From NCBI RefSeq assembly GCF_002305895.1, contig NZ_CP022203.1:6854001-6918000 (forward strand): 64,000 bases of DNA, given 5' to 3'. A program made the translations under genes and the position numbers. The notes under the pieces are model-generated. The model saw nothing but the letters and a program-made list of their open reading frames with translations. It was not told where the DNA came from and ran no database searches. How positions within the stretch are numbered: the stretch's first letter is position 1; each line of letters starts with the position of its first letter. Positions 1 through 8,232 of the stretch are shown piece by piece. The DNA comes from Corallococcus macrosporus DSM 14697 (GTDB lineage Bacteria > Myxococcota > Myxococcia > Myxococcales > Myxococcaceae).

Positions 1-442
1 CCTTCAGCTTCGTGCCGTCCAGCGCCACGTGCCCCAGCTTCACCAGCCCCGCCTTCTGGCACAGCGCCAGCACCTGCACGAAAAGTCCCGCCAGCACGTC
101 CAGGTGCTGGCGACGGAACTCGCTCACGCAGGTGTGGTCCGGGTGCTGCCCCGCGGCGATGACTCGGAAGGCGACGTCCTCGTACGTCTTCTTCTCAATC
201 CTGCGCGAGGAGGCCACTCCCACGCAGTAGGCGTACAGCAGCAGCCCCACCATCATCCGCGGGTGGTGCGGCGGATAGCCACGCAGCTCCCGCTCATACC
301 GGGCCAGCAGCGGCCTGAGGTTCAGCTCCGCCACCGTGTCCAGGATGAAGTACGCCAGGTGCCCGGCCGGCAGCCAGTCTCGGGGCGAGGGCGGCAGCAA
401 CTCCGACTGCTCGGGTGCGTAGGGGCGGAAGACCTTGCTCAT
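1..442 (-). CDS. IS1182-family transposase, N-terminal part (cut by window edge)
   Basis: The minus strand is open from the window edge up to an ATG at 442 and gives about 147 residues. They begin MSKVFRPYAPEQSELLPP and continue with blocks typical of IS1182-type DDE transposases: a PRDWLPAGHLAYF block, HHPRMMVGLLLYAYCVG, SSRRIEKKTYEDVAFRVIAA and, at the edge, KAGLVKLGHVALDGTKLK. The family is about 450-500 residues long, so roughly two thirds lies outside the window and I cannot tell whether the element is intact. The codon pattern is like the host's, suggesting an adapted element. A perfect hairpin sits directly before the start codon (separate entry). Confidence 0.85.
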   Translation of the reverse strand, partial: MSKVFRPYAPEQSELLPPSPRDWLPAGHLAYFILDTVAELNLRPLLARYERELRGYPPHHPRMMVGLLLYAYCVGVASSRRIEKKTYEDVAFRVIAAGQHPDHTCVSEFRRQHLDVLAGLFVQVLALCQKAGLVKLGHVALDGTKLK

Positions 443-475
443 GCGTAGGCAAGCGCATCACGCCCTTGCCTACGC
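443..475 (-). promoter_or_regulatory. Perfect inverted repeat abutting the transposase start codon
   Basis: Two perfect 11-nt arms, GCGTAGGCAAG at 443-453 and CTTGCCTACGC at 465-475, are separated by 11 nt. The inner arm touches the transposase ATG (440-442 on this strand). On the minus-strand transcript this hairpin covers where a ribosome-binding site would lie, so it could dampen transposase translation, a common IS strategy. It could instead be part of the IS end; the true terminal repeat cannot be fixed without the other end. Confidence 0.5.
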
Positions 476-666
476 CTCAAGTAGGTTCTTGCCGTTACTC
501 CAACACGCTCCTAGCGGACGCACGGCCGCCAGACGCGCGAAGGGCCTTCAGGCGACACGGGCCGGTCCGGCGGTCGGAGCCCGCCCTGGCGGCGCTTGTC
601 CGCGCCTTCCCGCATGCCCACCGTCCCGCGGTGTCCTCCACGGACACCGCCGCCAGGGAGGCTGAC

Positions 667-1014
667 ATGAATCACAGGACGCACGAGCACCATGACCACG
701 TCCACGCCAGGGGCTGTGGCCATCCCGCAATCCAGCACCAGGACCATGTGGACTACCTGCATGACGGGCACCTGCACCACTCGCACTCGGGCCACACCGA
801 CGAGTGCACCCTCTCCGAGGACGCGCGCAACCCGGCGCAATGTACGCCGCGGCATGCCTGTGGTGCCCATGAGGCCACGCACCACCACGGCCCGTCGTGT
901 GGCCACCTGGCCGTGCCGCACGGAGACCACATCGACTACCTGGTGGACGGCCACCTGCATCACCCGCACGACGGCCACTGCGATGACCACGGCAAGGTGC
1001 AGGTCCTGAGCTGA
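667..1014 (+). CDS. Histidine-rich, probably metal-binding protein with two internal repeats
   Basis: 115 residues, very rich in His (about a quarter), Asp and Cys. The ATG at 667 is preceded by AGGGAGG at good spacing, so I prefer it to the longer reading from 415. Two related modules are visible: residues ~16-45 (GCGHPAIQHQDHVDYLHDGH) and ~77-110 (CGHLAVPHGDHIDYLVDGH), each with a Cys-Gly-His followed by an HxDHxDYLxDGHLHH core. Short His-rich proteins of this form occur in many proteobacteria, often mislabelled in databases. The composition argues for zinc or nickel binding or storage; no enzymatic motif is present. There is no signal peptide, so it is probably cytoplasmic. The next gene, thioredoxin, is convergent. 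Confidence 0.7.
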   Translation: MNHRTHEHHDHVHARGCGHPAIQHQDHVDYLHDGHLHHSHSGHTDECTLSEDARNPAQCTPRHACGAHEATHHHGPSCGHLAVPHGDHIDYLVDGHLHHPHDGHCDDHGKVQVLS

Positions 1015-1020
1015 ACCGAG

Positions 1021-1060
1021 GCCGGGGCGGAAGCCCTCCCCCCGGAGGCCTCCGCCCGGC
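1021..1060. terminator. Hairpin between convergent genes, probable terminator
   Basis: GCCGGGGCGGA (1021-1031) pairs with TCCGCCCGGC (1051-1060) with one bulge. It lies between the ends of the His-rich gene (1014) and thioredoxin (1083), as expected for a shared terminator. There is no clear T-tract on either side, so it may be Rho-assisted. Confidence 0.4.
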
Positions 1061-1082
1061 TTCTCGTCCTGGGCGTGCCGCC

Positions 1083-1469
1083 TCAAGCCTGAGACGGCGC
1101 GCCCTGCTGTGCCTGGCGGTCCACCAGCTGCTTGCGCACCTCGTCCATGTCGAGCGCGCGCACCTGGCGGATGAGGTCATCGAGCGCGCTGGCCGGCAGC
1201 GCTCCCGCCTGTTCGAACAACATGATGCCGTCACGGAAGACCATCAGCGTGGGGATGGAGCGGATGGCGAAGGCCCCCGCCAGCTCCACCTCCTTGTCGG
1301 TGTCCAGCTTGCCGAAGACGAGGTCCGGGTTCTTCGTGCTCGCCTGTTCGAAGACAGGCGCGAAGGTGCGGCACGGCGCGCACCACTCGGCCCACCAGTC
1401 GAGGAGGACGATTCCCTCCTTCGACACGAGTTCCTTGAAGTTGGCTTTGGTGATGTCGATGGTTGCCAT
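1083..1469 (-). CDS. trxA: Thioredoxin
   Basis: 128 residues with the classic thioredoxin fold order: MATIDITKANFKELV start, LLDWWAEWCAPCRTFAPVFEQ with the WCAPC redox active site near residues 29-33, and the cis-proline loop IRSIPTLMVF. It would reduce disulfides in cytoplasmic proteins using thioredoxin reductase. It is about 20 residues longer than E. coli TrxA, the excess being a charged C-terminal helix. The first Met gives the standard thioredoxin N-terminus. A large hairpin precedes the start codon. It stands alone; whether it is the housekeeping thioredoxin or a paralogue cannot be decided here. Confidence 0.88.
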   Translation of the reverse strand: MATIDITKANFKELVSKEGIVLLDWWAEWCAPCRTFAPVFEQASTKNPDLVFGKLDTDKEVELAGAFAIRSIPTLMVFRDGIMLFEQAGALPASALDDLIRQVRALDMDEVRKQLVDRQAQQGAPSQA

Positions 1470-1471
1470 GC

Positions 1472-1512
1472 CCTGACACTGGGCCCTCCCCCCCGGAGGC
1501 GCCAGTGTCAGG
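1472..1512 (-). promoter_or_regulatory. Hairpin immediately upstream of thioredoxin start
   Basis: CCTGACACTGG (1472-1482) and CCAGTGTCAGG (1502-1512) are perfect 11-nt inverted repeats with a 19-nt loop, ending two bases before the thioredoxin ATG. On the mRNA the purine-rich GGGGGGGAGG stretch lies in the loop, and the pairing could control ribosome access. As DNA it could equally be a dimeric operator. Confidence 0.5.
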
Positions 1513-1610
1513 CCGTGGCCAGCCAGGCTCCCCCCAGGGCCCGGCGCCTCGCCACCTTCAGCCCACCGCGGCGGCCCCTGACGGCTGGGCCGCCGGGGCA
1601 GCGGACGGGC

Positions 1611-2567
1611 TCAGCCCCAGATGCTCGCCCGGCCCATGAACTGCGCCAGGTCCAGGCGGTTGGACTGCGTCTCGCGGCGGGGCGCCTTCGCGGTGAAGGA
1701 CTCCAGGTCCTGGAGGCTGATGTGGACCTCCTTGCTGGACCTGGACTTGCTGGCGCCCTGGTCCACCGAGCGCATCGCGGTGGGGTGGCTGAGCAGGAAC
1801 TGCGCCGCCTCGCGGAGCTCCTTCGGCGCGCCGCTGTTCGGCTCCGACAGGCGCTTGAGCTCCGACAGGCCGATGTTGTTGTCACCGGCGCCCTTGCCAC
1901 TGGCGTTCATGCCCACGCCCTCGGCGAAGTTGAAGTGGTCCTTGAGCGTCTGGGCCGCCTTGTAGACGTCCATGGGCTGCTGGCGGCCGGCGCCGAAATG
2001 CGGCGGGAGCCGCGGACCGGACGAGGGGCCGCACAGGTCCAGCCGCGGCGGCAGGTTGGGCCGGTGCGGGTTGGGCGCGCCGCCCACTCCGCCGCAGCCG
2101 CCGCCGAAGCCGGAGCCGAACAGCGGCGGGGGCTTCGGGAAGCCAGGCCGCTGCGGAGCGCCGCAGTCCGGGGAGGCATTCCTGGCGTGCGCCTGGAGGT
2201 CCGCCTTGCTCAGGTGCACCTCGTTGTTGCCGCCGTGGGCCCTGCTGGCGCCCTGGTCCAGCGAGCGCAGCGCGGTGGGGTGGTCCAGCATCCACTTCGC
2301 GGCGGCGCGAACCTCGGGCGGGAAGCCGCTGTTGGGGTCCGCCACCCGCTTGAGCTCCGACGTGCCGATGTTGGCGTCGCCAGCGCCCTTGCCGCTGGCG
2401 TTCATGCCCACGCCCTCGACGGCGTCGAAGTGCTTGAGGACCGTCTGGGCAGCCTTGGACGGGTCCATCGACTGGTAGGCCGCCTGGTAGCGGTCCGTGG
2501 GGCCGCAGCCACGGGTGTTGCCGGAGAAGCCGTTGCACTGAATGGACTTCGCGATGGACAGGCTCAT
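1611..2567 (-). CDS. Duplicated-domain protein of unknown function, EF-hand/harpin-like modules
   Basis: 318 residues. I do not recognise a named family. Two copies of an ~88-residue module are obvious: residues ~38-127 and ~203-290. Each contains KAAQT, an EGVGMNASGKGAGD(A/N)NIG loop, SELKR, PNSG, a helix ending in HPTA(L/M)RS(L/V)DQGAS, and EVH(L/I)S near its end. The GD-x-NIG-x-SEL stretches look like degenerate EF-hand loops, and the modules recall the repeats of harpin/HrpK-like secreted proteins. The copies are joined by a Pro/Gly-rich linker (~130-200) with several Cys. There is no Sec signal peptide. The gene sits behind a strong sigma54 promoter-like element and faces an FHA-type sigma54 activator, so it is probably that regulator's target. 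Export by a specialised system is a guess. Confidence 0.65.
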   Translation of the reverse strand: MSLSIAKSIQCNGFSGNTRGCGPTDRYQAAYQSMDPSKAAQTVLKHFDAVEGVGMNASGKGAGDANIGTSELKRVADPNSGFPPEVRAAAKWMLDHPTALRSLDQGASRAHGGNNEVHLSKADLQAHARNASPDCGAPQRPGFPKPPPLFGSGFGGGCGGVGGAPNPHRPNLPPRLDLCGPSSGPRLPPHFGAGRQQPMDVYKAAQTLKDHFNFAEGVGMNASGKGAGDNNIGLSELKRLSEPNSGAPKELREAAQFLLSHPTAMRSVDQGASKSRSSKEVHISLQDLESFTAKAPRRETQSNRLDLAQFMGRASIWG

Positions 2568-2751
2568 GGTCGTGCTCCTGATAGCGATTGCTGCGATGGT
2601 TTGGATTGGGGGCAGGTGGCTGTTTCAGCCGAGAGCCCCGCGCGCTGACTACATTCACATTCTCTGTCGGACATGCGCGGTGTTTCGCGCTGTGTTTTTA
2701 TTTATTTTCCGAGCGCGCCAAGGAGAAACAGAGACAGACAAAGACAAACAA

Positions 2752-2802
2752 GCCCACCCGCGAGCTGTCTTCCAAATACAGGCAAGACATTCGCGGGTGG
2801 GC
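2752..2802 (-). terminator. Strong stem-loop with T-rich tail in the 5' leader of the duplicated-domain gene
   Basis: GCCCACCCGCGA (2752-2763) pairs perfectly with TCGCGGGTGGGC (2791-2802). After a small bulge TGTCTT (2766-2771) pairs with AAGACA (2784-2789), leaving a 12-nt loop. On the minus strand the stem is followed by a T-rich stretch (TTGTTTGTCTTTGTC), so it looks like an intrinsic terminator. It lies 30-80 nt after the inferred sigma54 start and ~185 nt before the gene, a position suited to attenuation or to ending a short RNA. Confidence 0.6.
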
Positions 2803-2840
2803 GGCTCGGAGGTGTCGTTCTCGCTGCGAAAGCGGACCAG

Positions 2841-2856
2841 TGCAGTGGCCGTGCCA
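2841..2856 (-). promoter_or_regulatory. Sigma54 (-24/-12) promoter
   Basis: Read on the minus strand the 16 bases are TGGCACGGCCACTGCA. The consensus is TGGCACG-N4-TTGC(A/T). The -24 block is a full match, the -12 GC has the exact spacing, and only one base of the -12 block differs. Transcription would start near 2830 and run toward the duplicated-domain gene (start 2567). Confidence 0.65.
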
Positions 2857-2945
2857 GGACCCTCCGGGGGCCGGTGCGCGGGGTGGAGGCGCGCGCTCCA
2901 GAGGGAAGCGCCTGGGAACGGGCTCCGGCGGGCCTGCCAACAGCC

Positions 2946-2974
2946 GTTGTCAGGTGACAACAACAGTTGTCACC
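2946..2974. promoter_or_regulatory. Three alternating GTTGTCA half-sites (probable upstream activating sequence/operator)
   Basis: GTTGTCA occurs at 2946-2952 and 2966-2972, with its reverse complement TGACAAC at 2955-2961. The first pair is separated by 2 nt, the second by 4 nt; the second palindrome extends to 9-nt arms (GGTGACAAC at 2953-2961, GTTGTCACC at 2966-2974). Its centre is ~130 bp upstream of the inferred sigma54 start, the usual distance for an enhancer-binding-protein site, and ~70 bp upstream of the activator gene itself, which would allow autoregulation. Confidence 0.6.
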
Positions 2975-3032
2975 CACCCCTTCCCGGCGTGGGCGAGGTG
3001 GTAGCCTGCCGGCCGTGGTGGACCCAGGTGAC

Positions 3033-4382
<1,350 letters not shown>

Positions 4383-4398
4383 GCAAGGAGAACGCCCC

Positions 4399-4905
4399 AT
4401 GCGCCCCCCTGTCCGGGCACGGCCCCTCACGAAGGAGTCCTTCGCGCCCTTCGGCGACGTCATCGGGCTGGAGCTCGCGGGTGGCAGCAGCGCCAACCAG
4501 GGCACGGCGACGCGGTATGACCGGGTGGCGAACCTGACGGGCAGCCGGCCCGGGGCGAAGCCCAACCTCGCCGTGTTCCGCTCGGTCGCGAAGACGCTGC
4601 CCTTCGAGGTGCGCCTGCTGGAGCGGCACCCCTGCTCCACGCAGCTGTTCGTGGCGCTCGCGTGCCAGCGCTTCCTGGTCGTCGTCGCTCCGGACGACGC
4701 GCGCGGAGAGCCGGACCTGGACCGGCTGCAAGCCTTCGTGTGCGGCCCGGGCCAGGGCGTCAACTACCGCCCCGGCCAGTGGCACCACCCCATCATCGCG
4801 CTGGATGGGCCCGCGGACCTGCTGATGCTGGCCTGGGAGGACGGCTCCCCGTTGGACTGCGAGGAGCGCCCCCTCTCCGCCGCCCTGCTCGTCACCAGCG
4901 ACTGA
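4399..4905 (+). CDS. allA: Ureidoglycolate lyase family protein
   Basis: 168 residues. ATG 4399 has AGGAG at good spacing, so it is preferred to ATG 4366, which lies inside the previous gene. The sequence matches the AllA cupin fold: RPLTKESFAPFGDVI start, the ERHPCSTQLF block and NYRPGQWHHPIIAL, containing the conserved residues of the ureidoglycolate-binding pocket. AllA releases urea from ureidoglycolate, giving glyoxylate, in allantoin breakdown. No other purine-catabolism gene is nearby, so the physiological substrate is less certain. It is 16 bp downstream of the activator and could be cotranscribed with it. Confidence 0.75.
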   Translation: MRPPVRARPLTKESFAPFGDVIGLELAGGSSANQGTATRYDRVANLTGSRPGAKPNLAVFRSVAKTLPFEVRLLERHPCSTQLFVALACQRFLVVVAPDDARGEPDLDRLQAFVCGPGQGVNYRPGQWHHPIIALDGPADLLMLAWEDGSPLDCEERPLSAALLVTSD

Positions 4906-4907
4906 CG

Positions 4908-5131
4908 CGACGCCTCCGCCGACGTGCCAGGAAGAGCAGGCTCACCGTCCTCGGTCATGAACGACAGGGCGGGGAAGAACAGGCCCACGGCCAGCATCAC
5001 ACCGCGGGGACTCCTCGAGCGTTTCGGGACGGCGGACAGGTTCCCGCACGCGCGGCGGATGATGGCGCCCGGGCGCGCCCCGACACATCCAGCTCGCCGC
5101 CACACTTCGGGCACGCCAGGTTCGTCGCCAT
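4908..5131 (-). pseudogene. Zinc-ribbon protein relic, frame broken
   Basis: From an ATG at 5131 the minus strand encodes MATNLACPKCGGELDVSG, a typical N-terminal zinc ribbon. The frame then diverges, and the expected continuation PGAIIRRACGNLSAVPK appears in another frame from about 5075 on, followed by a hydrophobic stretch (VMLAVGLFFPALSF). One missing base near 5075-5085 would rejoin them. The second Cys pair is also degraded (RACG for the usual CxCG), so this is probably a true relic rather than a sequencing slip. No clear end is visible; I set it at the AllA gene. Confidence 0.45.
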
Positions 5132-5264
5132 GCCAGGGCCCCTTGGCCCCCGCGCGAGCCTCACACGAAGGCCGGCGACGTCACAGGCCCCGGGGCGCGC
5201 TTCGGGCGGGCGCGGCGGACATGCCGATGGACGCGCCACCCGGCCGGGCCGCTAGACTGCGCCC

Positions 5265-6275
5265 GTGCCGAAACCATTGCTCGACCTCGACGCCACGCCC
5301 GAACGCCTGCGCGCGCTCGCGGACGCGGGTGTCCTGACGCCCACAGCCCTGGAGCGCGCGCTGCACCTGTCCGTGGCGACCCCGCCACGCGCGGACTGGC
5401 GGCGCTTCCTGTCCACCACGCTGATGGGCCTGGGGGCCCTGCTGGTGCTGGCGGGCGTCATCTACTTCTTCGCGTACAACTGGGCGGAGATGCACCGCTT
5501 CGCCAAGCTGGGGCTCATCGCGGCGGCCATCATCGGCACGGCGGTGGCGGCCTGGAGACTGGGCGAGACGCTGGGAGGCCAGTTGTCGCTGCTGGCGGGC
5601 TCGGTGCTCGTGGGCGCGCTGCTGGCCGTGTACGGGCAGGCGTACCAGACGGGCGCGGACCCGTATGAGCTGTTCCTCGGCTGGGCCGTGCTCATCCTGC
5701 CCTGGGTGGCGGTGTCCCGCTTCCCGCCCCTGGGCCTGCTGGCGCTGGTGCTGGTCAACACCGGCATCATGCTCTTCTGGGACCAGGTGCTGGAGACGAA
5801 GCAGGACCAGACGCTCTGGCTGGCGGTGGTGCTGGGCGGCCTCAACGGCTTCACCTGGGCCACTTATGAGCACTTCGCCAACCTGCGGGTGTCCTGGCTC
5901 CAGGCGCGCTGGCCGGCCCGCGTGCTGGCGGTGATGGCGGTGGCGCCCGTGCTCATCGGCGCGGTGCCCTGTGTCATGGAGCCGTCGCGGGCCCCCGCCG
6001 GCGCCCTGGTGTCGTTGCTCCTGGTGCTGGCCTCGCTCGCGGCCGAGTACGCGCTGCACCGGCACCTGCGGGGCGAGCTGTTCATGCTCACGCTCGCCGC
6101 GGTGAGCGTGATGACGCTGCTGACGTCCGCCGCGTTGAGCCGCATCGTCGATTCCGAGGACGTGGAGGTCCTGGGCGTCTTCGTGCTGCCCCTCTTCGTC
6201 ATCGCCCAGGTGGCGCTCGCGGTGTGGTGGCTGCGGCACGAGGCCCGCGCCACCGGCGCCACGGAGGAGTCCTGA
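5265..6275 (+). CDS. DUF2157 membrane protein
   Basis: 336 residues starting at GTG 5265. A short soluble N-terminus (residues 1-45) is followed by about nine hydrophobic helices from residue ~47 to ~325. The first reads LGALLVLAGVIYFFAYNWAEM, the F-x-YNW signature typical of DUF2157 proteins. It is the first gene of a three-gene set (DUF2157, DUF4401, GDYXXLXY) that recurs across bacteria, sometimes fused. The set's function is unknown; an inner-membrane complex with a periplasmic GDYXXLXY subunit is a reasonable reading. The next start is 1 bp after this stop. Confidence 0.8.
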   Translation: MPKPLLDLDATPERLRALADAGVLTPTALERALHLSVATPPRADWRRFLSTTLMGLGALLVLAGVIYFFAYNWAEMHRFAKLGLIAAAIIGTAVAAWRLGETLGGQLSLLAGSVLVGALLAVYGQAYQTGADPYELFLGWAVLILPWVAVSRFPPLGLLALVLVNTGIMLFWDQVLETKQDQTLWLAVVLGGLNGFTWATYEHFANLRVSWLQARWPARVLAVMAVAPVLIGAVPCVMEPSRAPAGALVSLLLVLASLAAEYALHRHLRGELFMLTLAAVSVMTLLTSAALSRIVDSEDVEVLGVFVLPLFVIAQVALAVWWLRHEARATGATEES

Positions 6276-6276
6276 C

Positions 6277-7374
6277 ATGGCCCTGCGTCCCTCGTTGCTG
6301 GAGGTGCTGAACGCGCTCCAGGCCGAAGGCCAGCTCGCGCCCGACGCCCTGGAGCCCGCCCGCGCGGCCCTGGAAGTCCACCAGCGCCGGTCCGTGGCCA
6401 CGCCCTGGTTCGTGAAGGCCTTCGCTGGCGTCGGCGCCTGGCTGGCCGCGGTGTTCTTCCTGAGCTTCTTCGCCTGCACGGGCCTGTGGGAAGAAGAGTT
6501 GGTGATGGGCGTCGTGGGCCTGGGCATGTGCGGGGCCGCGACGCTGCTGCGCCGCTCGCTGAACGGCGTCTTCGTGGAGCAGTTCGCGCTGGCCCTCTGC
6601 CTCGCGGGCGCCACCATGGCCTCCGTCAGCTTCGGCATCGAAGCGGGCAGCGAGAACGTCGGCGCGATGGTCGCGCTGGTCATCAGCGCCGTGCTGCTCT
6701 TCACCTATCCGGACGCCATCCTCCGCTTCCTGAGCACGCTGGGAATCGTGGGCGCGGCGGGCTTCCTCGCATGGCACGTGGTGGGCGGCTTCGCGTTGGA
6801 CCTGTTCGTCCTGGGCTGCGCGGTGCTGATGCACGTCCTCTTCCTGGAGCAGGCCCGGCTGCGCGGGGGAGGCCTGGGCGCGCTGGTGGGCCCGGTGGCC
6901 TTCGCGCTCGCGTGCGCGATTCCCGGCGCGCTGCTGGTGCGCGGCATGCGGGACGTCTCCCGTGACTTCCTGGACGCCAGCTCCGCGCTCCCGGACAGCG
7001 TGGTGACGCTGGGGCTGACGGCGCTGACGCTGTACACGGCCTGGCGGGTGCTGCGGGAGCTGTCGCTGGAGCCCACCGGCGTGGCGGGCGCGGCGGTGTT
7101 CGCGGCGCTGACGCTGGTGGCCGTACTCACCCCCCACACGCCCGCGGTCATCACCGCCGTGAGCATGCTGGTGCTCGGCTTCCACCGGCGCAGCAGCGTG
7201 CTGCTGGGACTGGCGGTGGCGTACCTGCTGGCGTCGGGCAGTTGGTACTACTACGACCTGGGCCTCACGCTGCTGGCCAAGGCGCTGGCGCTGATGGGCA
7301 GCGGCCTGGTGTTCCTGGGCCTGCGAAGTTTCCTGCTGCGGCGCTTCCCCGCCCCGGCGACGGAGGTGCGGTGA
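6277..7374 (+). CDS. DUF4401 membrane protein
   Basis: 365 residues. A soluble N-terminal helix pair (~1-45) is followed by 10 or so transmembrane segments, beginning FAGVGAWLAAVFFLSFFA. The layout and its position between DUF2157 and GDYXXLXY genes identify it as DUF4401. It begins 1 bp after the upstream stop, and its TGA overlaps the next ATG (TGATG), so the three genes are translationally coupled. Function unknown. Confidence 0.78.
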   Translation: MALRPSLLEVLNALQAEGQLAPDALEPARAALEVHQRRSVATPWFVKAFAGVGAWLAAVFFLSFFACTGLWEEELVMGVVGLGMCGAATLLRRSLNGVFVEQFALALCLAGATMASVSFGIEAGSENVGAMVALVISAVLLFTYPDAILRFLSTLGIVGAAGFLAWHVVGGFALDLFVLGCAVLMHVLFLEQARLRGGGLGALVGPVAFALACAIPGALLVRGMRDVSRDFLDASSALPDSVVTLGLTALTLYTAWRVLRELSLEPTGVAGAAVFAALTLVAVLTPHTPAVITAVSMLVLGFHRRSSVLLGLAVAYLLASGSWYYYDLGLTLLAKALALMGSGLVFLGLRSFLLRRFPAPATEVR

Positions 7375-7862
7375 TGGTGCGCACGGCGGTCATCCTCGGC
7401 GGGCTGGCCTTCGCGCTGCTCGTCCCCACCGGGCTCGTCGTCCAGAAGGAGCGCGTGCTGCGCTCGGGGCAGCCCGTGCTGCTGGAGCTGGCCCCCGTCG
7501 ACCCTCGCTCGCTGATTCAGGGCGACTACATGGTGCTGGACTACGCCATCAGCCGCGAGCGGAACGCGAACGCCTCCACCACCGCCAAGGACGGGAACAT
7601 GGTGCTGCGGCTGGACGCGGACGGCGTGGGGACGTTCGTGCGCTTCGACTCGCCCGACACCCCGCTGGCCGCCGGGGAGCTCAAGCTCCGCTACCGCCTG
7701 CGCGACGGGCGCTTCCGCCTGGGCGCGGAGGCCTTCTTCTTCCAGGAAGGCCACGCCAGCCGCTACGAAGGCGCCCGCTACGGCGAGCTGCGCGTGGCGG
7801 ACAGCGGTAGCAGCGTGCTGGTGGGCCTGCGGGACGCGCAGCGGCAGCCCCTGGGCCGCTGA
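7374..7862 (+). CDS. GDYXXLXY-domain protein
   Basis: 162 residues. The N-terminal hydrophobic segment (TAVILGGLAFALLVPTGLVV) is an uncleaved anchor or signal. The family signature GDYMVLDY is present around residues 47-54, after LAPVDPRSLIQ. The remainder is predicted beta-rich and periplasmic. ATG 7374 overlaps the upstream stop, giving a short N-terminus before the membrane segment. Third member of the DUF2157 operon; role unknown. Confidence 0.82.
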   Translation: MVRTAVILGGLAFALLVPTGLVVQKERVLRSGQPVLLELAPVDPRSLIQGDYMVLDYAISRERNANASTTAKDGNMVLRLDADGVGTFVRFDSPDTPLAAGELKLRYRLRDGRFRLGAEAFFFQEGHASRYEGARYGELRVADSGSSVLVGLRDAQRQPLGR

Positions 7863-7935
7863 CGCCTTCCCCACACTCGCCGCGAGTCCAGAAAAGGCCG
7901 GGGCTTGCGCTGCGGCGGCCTTTGGTGCACCATTG

Positions 7936-7962
7936 TTTTGATTTCGATATTCAAAATCAAAA
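7936..7962. promoter_or_regulatory. A+T-rich palindrome upstream of the heme-oxygenase-like operon
   Basis: TTTTGATTT (7936-7944) and AAATCAAAA (7954-7962) are perfect 9-nt arms with a 9-nt spacer, in an otherwise GC-rich genome, ending 12 bp before the small gene's start. The position is that of an operator. A+T-rich dyads of this size resemble Fur-type sites, and the downstream gene is heme/iron-related, so iron control is a plausible inference, not shown. Confidence 0.5.
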
Positions 7963-7974
7963 TCAAGGATGGCG

Positions 7975-8232
7975 ATGATGCCCGGTCAGGGATGCGGCAA
8001 GACGGTGCTGGCGCGAGGTCCGTGCGCGGAGGTGACGCAGTGCTCGTGCGGGCACATCCACCTGGCCATGGGGCCGGTGACGATTCGGGTGGAGGAGGAG
8101 GTCCTCCGCGCTATCGGGATGACGTTGGCGGAGGCGCTCCAGCAACTGGGGACGCCGCTGGAGGCGCTGTCAAACGAGGACGCCGGGCCCCTGGCGCTGA
8201 GCGCGCTGGCCGGCGGCGGGTGGAAGCAGTGA
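7975..8232 (+). CDS. Small Cys/His-containing protein, unknown function
   Basis: 85 residues from ATG 7975, chosen because AAGG at 7965-7968 gives a 6-nt spacer (ATG 7978 is also possible; ATG 7969 overlaps the ribosome site). It contains CGKTVLARGPC and TQCSCGHIHLAMGPVTIRVEEE, i.e. four Cys plus two His that could bind metal or heme, followed by a helical tail. I do not recognise a named family. Its TGA overlaps the GTG of the heme-oxygenase-like gene, so the two are coupled and probably work together, for example in heme delivery. Confidence 0.6.
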   Translation: MMPGQGCGKTVLARGPCAEVTQCSCGHIHLAMGPVTIRVEEEVLRAIGMTLAEALQQLGTPLEALSNEDAGPLALSALAGGGWKQ

